The notes beneath the pieces were generated by a model that was not told the origin of the DNA, made no database searches, and was given only the letters and a program-made list of their open reading frames with translations. The position numbers and the translations under genes are program-made. From positions 1-7,222 of the forward strand of contig JAOAPP010000179.1 in the NCBI GenBank assembly GCA_025462985.1: DNA of 7,222 bases, read 5' to 3'. This document shows positions 1-7,222 of the stretch, piece after piece. The stretch comes from Bryobacterales bacterium (GTDB taxonomy: Bacteria > Acidobacteriota > Terriglobia > Bryobacterales > Bryobacteraceae). The first letter of the stretch is position 1. Each line of letters starts with the position of its first letter.

Positions 1-1115
1 GGCGGGAGTTGCAAGGAATGGAAGAAGGCTTACGGGCGCATGGGTCGAAGCTGGATCTGCTGGACCTGGTGACTATGAACGCCTCCATGGAGCTGCCGTA
101 TTACTACGACGAGGCGAGAAACAACCAGGCGAAGGGCGTGCCTTCGGGCGTGGGCGAACATTGCAGTGCATTCGTCGCAACTGGAAGCTACACCAGGGAC
201 GGACGCATTGTCATCGGGCATAACAACTGGAGCGATTACCTGAGTGGAAGCCGGTGGAGCATCATCCTGGATATTGTGCCGGCGAGCGGGCACCACTTCA
301 TCATGGACGGCGTGCCCGGGCTGATACACAGCGGCGACGATTTCGGAATGAACGACGCCGGAATGGTGATCACCGAGACAACCATAGCCAACTTCCACGG
401 GTTCGACCGCAACGGCGTACCTGAGTTCGTCCGGGCCCGGAAGGCTATGCAGTACTCGGAGTCCGTCGATGACTTCGTGCGCATCATGAAGGCCGAAAAC
501 AATGGTGGCTACGCGAATACGTGGCTGATCGGGGACACAAGAAAGAACGAGATCGCACGCCTGGAGCTTGGGCTGAAGCACGTGACGCTTGAGCGTAGCT
601 CGGACGGCTACTTTGTCGGCTCAAACTTTCCTATTAGTCCGAAGCTGATTGTCGAAGAAACCGATTTTCCGATCAATGATCCCGAGGCGCCGAACCTGAT
701 CCGACGCCGCCGCTGGGATCAGCTTATGTCGGAGTTCAAGGGCAAGATCGACGTGGATGCGGGGAAGAAGTTCGAGACCGATCATTATGACGCACTGACT
801 AAGGAGATCGATCCGAACGAACGCACAATTTGCGGTCACATCGACAGATCCAGCCGGGGGCTGAAGGGCTGGCAGGGGCCCTACGGTCCGGCCGGCGCCG
901 TGGAAGCGAAGGTGGCGGATGCCGGCATGGTGCAGAAGATGTCTTTTGTCGCCGGGGCCGGGCATCCCTGCGGCCTCGAATTTCGCGCTGCCGACTTTCT
1001 GAAAGAGCATAAGGAGTATGACTGGCAAAGTCCGCTCCTGCACGATCTGAAGGCGAATCCCTGGTCGATTGTGTCTGCCGGAACGCGGAAGGAGAGCGTC
1101 ACGGCCCAGCGGTAG
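1..1115 (+). CDS. C45 / phospholipase B-like autoproteolytic hydrolase, 3' part (5' end outside window)
   Basis: The reading frame is open from the left edge (first full codon at base 3) to TAG at 1113-1115, so the start codon and probably a signal peptide lie outside the window. A TTG at base 9 is in frame but is unlikely to be the true start. The key motif is HCSAF, with Cys at bases 162-164, followed by a DGRIVIGHNNW stretch. This matches N-terminal-nucleophile hydrolases of the C45 acyltransferase / phospholipase B-like group, in which the precursor cleaves itself just before the Cys, which then becomes the nucleophile on an amide or ester bond. Further conserved-looking blocks are GLIHSGDDFGMNDAGMVIT and NTWLIGD. 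About 317 residues follow the Cys, a plausible mature chain. The substrate cannot be read from the sequence; fatty-acyl amides, phospholipids or peptides are possible. Members are often exported, but that end is not visible here. It shows no functional tie to the ATP synthase genes. The fold assignment is fairly secure, the exact activity is not. Confidence 0.8.
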   Translation, partial: RELQGMEEGLRAHGSKLDLLDLVTMNASMELPYYYDEARNNQAKGVPSGVGEHCSAFVATGSYTRDGRIVIGHNNWSDYLSGSRWSIILDIVPASGHHFIMDGVPGLIHSGDDFGMNDAGMVITETTIANFHGFDRNGVPEFVRARKAMQYSESVDDFVRIMKAENNGGYANTWLIGDTRKNEIARLELGLKHVTLERSSDGYFVGSNFPISPKLIVEETDFPINDPEAPNLIRRRRWDQLMSEFKGKIDVDAGKKFETDHYDALTKEIDPNERTICGHIDRSSRGLKGWQGPYGPAGAVEAKVADAGMVQKMSFVAGAGHPCGLEFRAADFLKEHKEYDWQSPLLHDLKANPWSIVSAGTRKESVTAQR

Positions 1116-1152
1116 GCCCCGACTCTGCTGTGGAGGATGAGGGTTTTGCAGA

Positions 1153-1181
1153 TTGAGTTTCCATCCGCGAAATGGGATAGT
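1153..1181 (+). promoter_or_regulatory. Possible sigma-70 promoter for the small gene at 1190
   Basis: TTGAGT (1153-1158) and GATAGT (1176-1181) are 17 bases apart and each matches the sigma-70 consensus at four of six positions. A start site about seven bases downstream would fall at or next to the GTG at 1190, giving a leaderless or nearly leaderless mRNA. This would fit the lack of a ribosome binding site there. Two partial hexamers are weak evidence, and the gene could instead be read through from the upstream hydrolase gene, since no terminator is visible between them. Confidence 0.3.
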
Positions 1182-1189
1182 TCTTCAAG

Positions 1190-1543
1190 GTGGATTATTC
1201 TGGTGACCCTAAGTTTCTGAAGCTGATCGAAAACGAGCTTCAGACTGGCTTCGCCTTCCTCGGGGAAGCCACTCTTGCCAGCCGCAAAGAACATGCGGAT
1301 GAGGCGCTGGCCGACGCTCGGAGAGCGTATTACGCGGCCGCCAACTTTTTGCTCCGCATTCCGAGGAACAAAATTCTGGATCTGCGGGGCCGGTTGCGCG
1401 ATCTTGGGGCAGCAATCGAGTTTCTGATAGCCCTTGACCACCCGGTACCCGTTGTCATGCCGGTCACTTCTCAGGCCGTAAGCTCACCGCCGGCCACCAC
1501 CCCGATCCAAATTGAGCCTCCACGGGGTATTGTTTTTCATTGA
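1190..1543 (+). CDS. Small helical protein of unknown function
   Basis: I do not recognise this 117-residue protein. It starts with GTG at 1190, the only usable start after an in-frame TAG at 1178-1180, and ends with TGA at 1541-1543. There is no clear Shine-Dalgarno sequence before it. Residues 6-83 look alpha-helical, probably three amphipathic helices (about 6-31, 33-56 and 59-83) rich in Ala, Leu, Arg and Glu. Residues 84-117 are rich in Pro, Val and Thr and probably disordered. There is no signal peptide, membrane segment, metal-binding cluster or Cys. The codon pattern and charged/hydrophobic spacing in the helical part look protein-like rather than random. It lies 74 bases after the hydrolase gene, and its stop codon overlaps the likely -35 box of the atp promoter. 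It sits where atpI, atpB and atpE are found in many other operons but resembles none of them. A helical-bundle adaptor or regulator is a guess only. Confidence 0.6.
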   Translation: MDYSGDPKFLKLIENELQTGFAFLGEATLASRKEHADEALADARRAYYAAANFLLRIPRNKILDLRGRLRDLGAAIEFLIALDHPVPVVMPVTSQAVSSPPATTPIQIEPPRGIVFH

Positions 1544-1569
1544 CCCAAGAATTTTTCTTGTGCTAGCGT
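1540..1569 (+). promoter_or_regulatory. Likely sigma-70 promoter of the atp operon
   Basis: A near-consensus -35 box, TTGACC (1540-1545), is followed after 18 bases by TAGCGT (1564-1569). The latter keeps the first, second and last bases of TATAAT and is preceded by an extended -10 TGC (1561-1563). The region is AT-rich against a GC-rich background and stands at the only sizeable gap before the atp genes. Transcription would begin near 1576 and give a leader of about 84 bases. The -35 box overlaps the stop codon of the preceding small gene. The assignment is by eye; the -10 box is the weaker part. Confidence 0.5.
1546..1560. repeat. Perfect palindrome inside the promoter spacer (possible operator)
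   Basis: CAAGAA-TTT-TTCTTG is a perfect 6-base inverted repeat with a 3-base centre, placed exactly between the -35 and -10 elements of the likely atp promoter. As RNA it would be a weak A/U-rich stem without a following U-tract, so a terminator is unlikely. As DNA it has the form and position of a small operator. A 6-base repeat can arise by chance in AT-rich sequence. Confidence 0.35.
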
Positions 1570-1585
1570 AAAAGGTTTAAAGGAA

Positions 1586-1610
1586 GCGCGCCTTCATCGC
1601 TGGAGCGCGC
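1586..1610 (+). promoter_or_regulatory. GC-rich hairpin in the atp leader
   Basis: GCGCGC at 1586-1591 can pair with GCGCGC at 1605-1610 around a 13-base loop, forming a strong 6-base-pair stem near the 5' end of the predicted leader RNA. No U-tract follows, so it is not an intrinsic terminator. Because GCGCGC is self-complementary, the second arm could also pair with GCGC at 1621-1624 in the next hairpin, so alternative folds are possible. A role in mRNA stability or translation is inference. Confidence 0.3.
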
Positions 1611-1612
1611 AC

Positions 1613-1636
1613 GAACTTTTGCGCTTCGGCGAGTTC
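1613..1636 (+). promoter_or_regulatory. UUCG-tetraloop hairpin in the atp leader
   Basis: GAACT (1613-1617) pairs with AGTTC (1632-1636), and CGC (1622-1624) pairs with GCG (1629-1631) around a TTCG loop (1625-1628). The result is an 8-base-pair stem with a 4-base bulge (TTTG, 1618-1621) capped by C(UUCG)G, an exceptionally stable RNA tetraloop. It ends 23 bases before the first ATG of the operon, just upstream of where a ribosome would sit. The following bases are mixed, not a run of T, so termination is unlikely. Confidence 0.4.
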
Positions 1637-1659
1637 CTCTTCCACGTAGATAATCAAGA

Positions 1660-2109
1660 ATGGACGCGACTCTTCACCAGCTTGGCCATCTCCTCATTGA
1701 GGCGATCCCTACTTTTTTATCTTTCGTCCTGCTGACGCTGTTCCTCAGGCAGTTCTACTTTAACCCCATCGCGCACGTGCTCGAGGAGCGCCGTAAAGCA
1801 ACAGAGGGCGCCCGGGACCTTGCGCAGCAGGCCTTCGACGCGGCCGACCGGAAAACTTCCGAGTTCGAACGCGCCCTGCAGCTGGCCCGCAATCAGATTC
1901 ACCAGGAACACGAAGCAAAGCGCCGTGAATGGGAAAGTGAGCAGGCCAAGCAACTGGCCGAGGCTCGGGCCCATGCAGAGGCTCTGATTCAGCAGGCCCG
2001 GCGCGATATCGCGGCCGAAGTGGAGCAGGCCGGTTCTCAACTCGACGCCCAGGTGGAAGTGCTCAGCCGGCAAATTATCGATTCGCTTACCCGGCGGAGA
2101 GCCGCCTAG
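1660..2109 (+). CDS. atpF: ATP synthase F0 subunit b' (first b-type subunit)
   Basis: This 149-residue protein has the standard layout of an F0 b subunit: a short N-terminus, one membrane helix at about residues 10-32, then a long charged coiled coil rich in Ala, Glu, Gln and Arg to the C-terminus. The junction motif FNPIAHVLEERR is typical, where the helix leaves the membrane and the stalk begins. The b subunits form the peripheral stator stalk that stops the alpha/beta head from turning with the rotor. Two different b-type genes in tandem imply a b/b' heterodimer, as in photosynthetic bacteria, chloroplasts and Geobacter-like organisms. I call this one b' (sometimes atpX) because it comes first and lacks a signal peptide; the b/b' naming is a convention here. 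ATG at 1660 is the only start after an in-frame TAA at 1651-1653. Its Shine-Dalgarno region is poor. Its stop overlaps the next start by one base. Confidence 0.9.
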   Translation: MDATLHQLGHLLIEAIPTFLSFVLLTLFLRQFYFNPIAHVLEERRKATEGARDLAQQAFDAADRKTSEFERALQLARNQIHQEHEAKRREWESEQAKQLAEARAHAEALIQQARRDIAAEVEQAGSQLDAQVEVLSRQIIDSLTRRRAA

Positions 2110-2693
2110 TGGCACTCCGATTCCTCCATGCGAGTGTTTGGCGCGGGCTGCTGCTCCTCGGCTCCACGGGTGCCGTGTTCGCACAGGAGAGTGAAGGGGG
2201 AGTTAGCGGGCCGTCCGACACGCTCGGGCCCTGGAAGATTGCCAACACGGTTATCTTCGTCGCGATACTCGGGTATTTTCTTTACAAGAAGGCGCCGGCT
2301 TTCTTCAACGCGCGTTCCGCGGACATTCAGCGAGCCATTCGTGAGGCCACCGGGCTCAAGATGGAGGCGGACCTCCGCTACTCCGCGATGGACCGCAAAA
2401 TGGCGACTCTCGCGGACGAAGTGAAAAGGCTCCGGGACCAGTCGGCGGCCGATATGGAGCGGGAACACCGCCGACGTCAGCAGGAAACGGAGGACGGCAT
2501 TCGCCGCATTCAGGCTAACTTGGCTGCCCAGATTCAGGCTTTCCGCCAGGCCGGTATCCGTTCGCTGCGGGCTCAGACGTCACAGGCTGCCGTGGATCTA
2601 GCGGCCAGACGGCTGCAGGAACAGGCGGGCCGGAACGTGCCGGAGGAGTCGATGCAGGAGTTCATTCACCTGGTCGAGAAAGGGAAGAGTTAA
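2109..2693 (+). CDS. atpF: ATP synthase F0 subunit b with N-terminal signal peptide
   Basis: This is the second b-type stator subunit, 194 residues, starting at GTG within TAGTG, so it overlaps the b' stop by one base and is probably translationally coupled. GGAG at 2096-2099 is a reasonable ribosome binding site. Residues 1-25 look like a cleavable signal peptide: Arg near the start, a LLLLG core, and AVFA before QE. A short Gly/Ser/Glu segment follows, then a true membrane helix at about 44-59, then a long Arg/Gln/Glu-rich coiled coil for the stalk, with a C-terminal part that should bind delta. Cleavage would leave the new N-terminus outside and the coiled coil in the cytoplasm, which is the normal b topology. 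Signal peptides on one b subunit are known in Deltaproteobacteria-type operons. The membrane and stalk assignment is strong; cleavage at residue 25 is a prediction by eye. Confidence 0.9.
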   Translation: MALRFLHASVWRGLLLLGSTGAVFAQESEGGVSGPSDTLGPWKIANTVIFVAILGYFLYKKAPAFFNARSADIQRAIREATGLKMEADLRYSAMDRKMATLADEVKRLRDQSAADMEREHRRRQQETEDGIRRIQANLAAQIQAFRQAGIRSLRAQTSQAAVDLAARRLQEQAGRNVPEESMQEFIHLVEKGKS

Positions 2694-3251
2694 GTGACCG
2701 GAGCTCTCCCAACACACTACGCGCGCGCTCTGGCTGATGCCGTTTTTCGCCCTGATTCGGGTCTCGATCCTCGGGAGGCCATTTCACAGCTGAAGCAGAT
2801 CGAAGAGCTCATCGCTGGTTCGAGAGACCTGCGGATTGCACTCAACTCTCCGGCTGTGAACAAGCAGCGGAAGATAGCGGTTCTCTCGAGGCTGGCCGAG
2901 GATCTGGGCCTGCATAGGGTGGTCCGCAACTTTCTGCTGGTGGTTGTCACTCATCGGCGCACGGCCGAGTGGACGGGCATCAGAGAGCGGTTCGAGGAGA
3001 TCGTCGATGAGAGGCTCGGCTGGGTGCGCGCTGAGATAGCCTCCGCTCAGCAACTGACGGCGGAGCAGCGCGCCGAAGTGGAAAACGCGCTCGGGACGGC
3101 GCTGGGGAAGTTCATTCGGGCAGACTATACAATAGACCCGACACTACTTGAAGGAATTCGGGCCCGGGTCGCTTCTAAAGAATACGATGCCTCGCTCAGA
3201 GGCAAATTGGAAGACATGCGACGCCAGCTTACCGGCGCGGCCGCGGTCTAG
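2694..3251 (+). CDS. atpH: ATP synthase F1 subunit delta (OSCP-like)
   Basis: This 185-residue protein matches delta in length (family about 175-185) and layout. The N-terminal six-helix domain begins THYARALADAVF, the usual opening, and continues through about residue 105. The C-terminal part contains the motif IDPTLLEGIRARVASKEYD followed by SLRGKLEDMRRQL, the region that contacts the b stalk. Delta sits on top of the alpha3 beta3 head and joins it to the peripheral stalk. The start is GTG at 2694, directly after the TAA of the b gene with no gap. AGGGAAGAG at 2681-2689 gives a good ribosome binding site, and coupling with b is likely. The stop is TAG at 3249-3251. The usual hallmark in the C-terminal domain is a double Gly-Val segment; here it reads EGIRARV, a mild divergence. 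Nothing suggests loss of function. Confidence 0.92.
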   Translation: MTGALPTHYARALADAVFRPDSGLDPREAISQLKQIEELIAGSRDLRIALNSPAVNKQRKIAVLSRLAEDLGLHRVVRNFLLVVVTHRRTAEWTGIRERFEEIVDERLGWVRAEIASAQQLTAEQRAEVENALGTALGKFIRADYTIDPTLLEGIRARVASKEYDASLRGKLEDMRRQLTGAAAV

Positions 3252-3266
3252 CAGGTTCAAACGATT

Positions 3267-4946
<1,680 letters not shown>

Positions 4947-4949
4947 ACG

Positions 4950-7222
<2,273 letters not shown>

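Noticed and set aside
1137..1220. 27-codon frame beginning ATG at 1137 right after GGAGG
   Set aside because: The GGAGG abuts the ATG with no spacing, the frame is short and overlaps the start of the 1190 gene, and the peptide shows no recognisable feature.
1546..1575. CAAGAA/TTCTTG stem as a terminator of the upstream gene
   Set aside because: The stem is only six mostly A/U pairs and is followed by GTGCTAGCG rather than a run of T, so intrinsic termination is unlikely. It fits better as a promoter-spacer palindrome.

Overview
The window is a stretch of ordinary-looking bacterial chromosome, GC-rich, with every supported gene on the + strand. More than two thirds of it is a compact F-type ATP synthase operon. 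The gene order b', b, delta, alpha, gamma, beta, the presence of two divergent b subunits (the second with a signal peptide), and the absence of subunits a and c just upstream all fit lineages that keep the F0 a/c genes at another locus. Geobacter-like Desulfobacterota and Acidobacteriota are known to me for this layout. The upstream genes and the flavour of the b and beta sequences make me favour Acidobacteriota, but this is inference without any database comparison.

Region 1 (1-1115) is the 3' part of a gene for an N-terminal-nucleophile hydrolase of the C45 / phospholipase B-like group, cut by the left edge. Region 2 (1116-1543) holds a short spacer and a 117-residue protein that I do not recognise: helical, with a proline-rich tail, and possibly made from a leaderless mRNA. 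Region 3 (1544-1659) is a 116-base non-coding gap with a plausible sigma-70 promoter and a leader of about 84 bases containing two hairpins, one with a perfect C(UUCG)G tetraloop. Region 4 (1660-7222) is the atp operon. Its junctions are -1, 0, +15, +3 and +12 bases. The beta gene runs off the right edge about 10-20 residues before its expected end, and epsilon (atpC) is expected next.

The operon encodes the peripheral stalk (b', b, delta), the catalytic head (alpha3 beta3) and the central rotor shaft (gamma). Together with a, c and epsilon encoded elsewhere, these couple ion flow through the membrane to ATP synthesis. Catalytic motifs in alpha and beta are intact, so this looks like a working housekeeping enzyme.

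I see no evidence of a mobile element, CRISPR array, defence system, tRNA or rRNA. The features most worth a second look are the disordered tail of about 58 residues on the alpha subunit, the structured leader and the palindrome inside the operon promoter, and the unrecognised small gene. None of them amounts to a clear new system.
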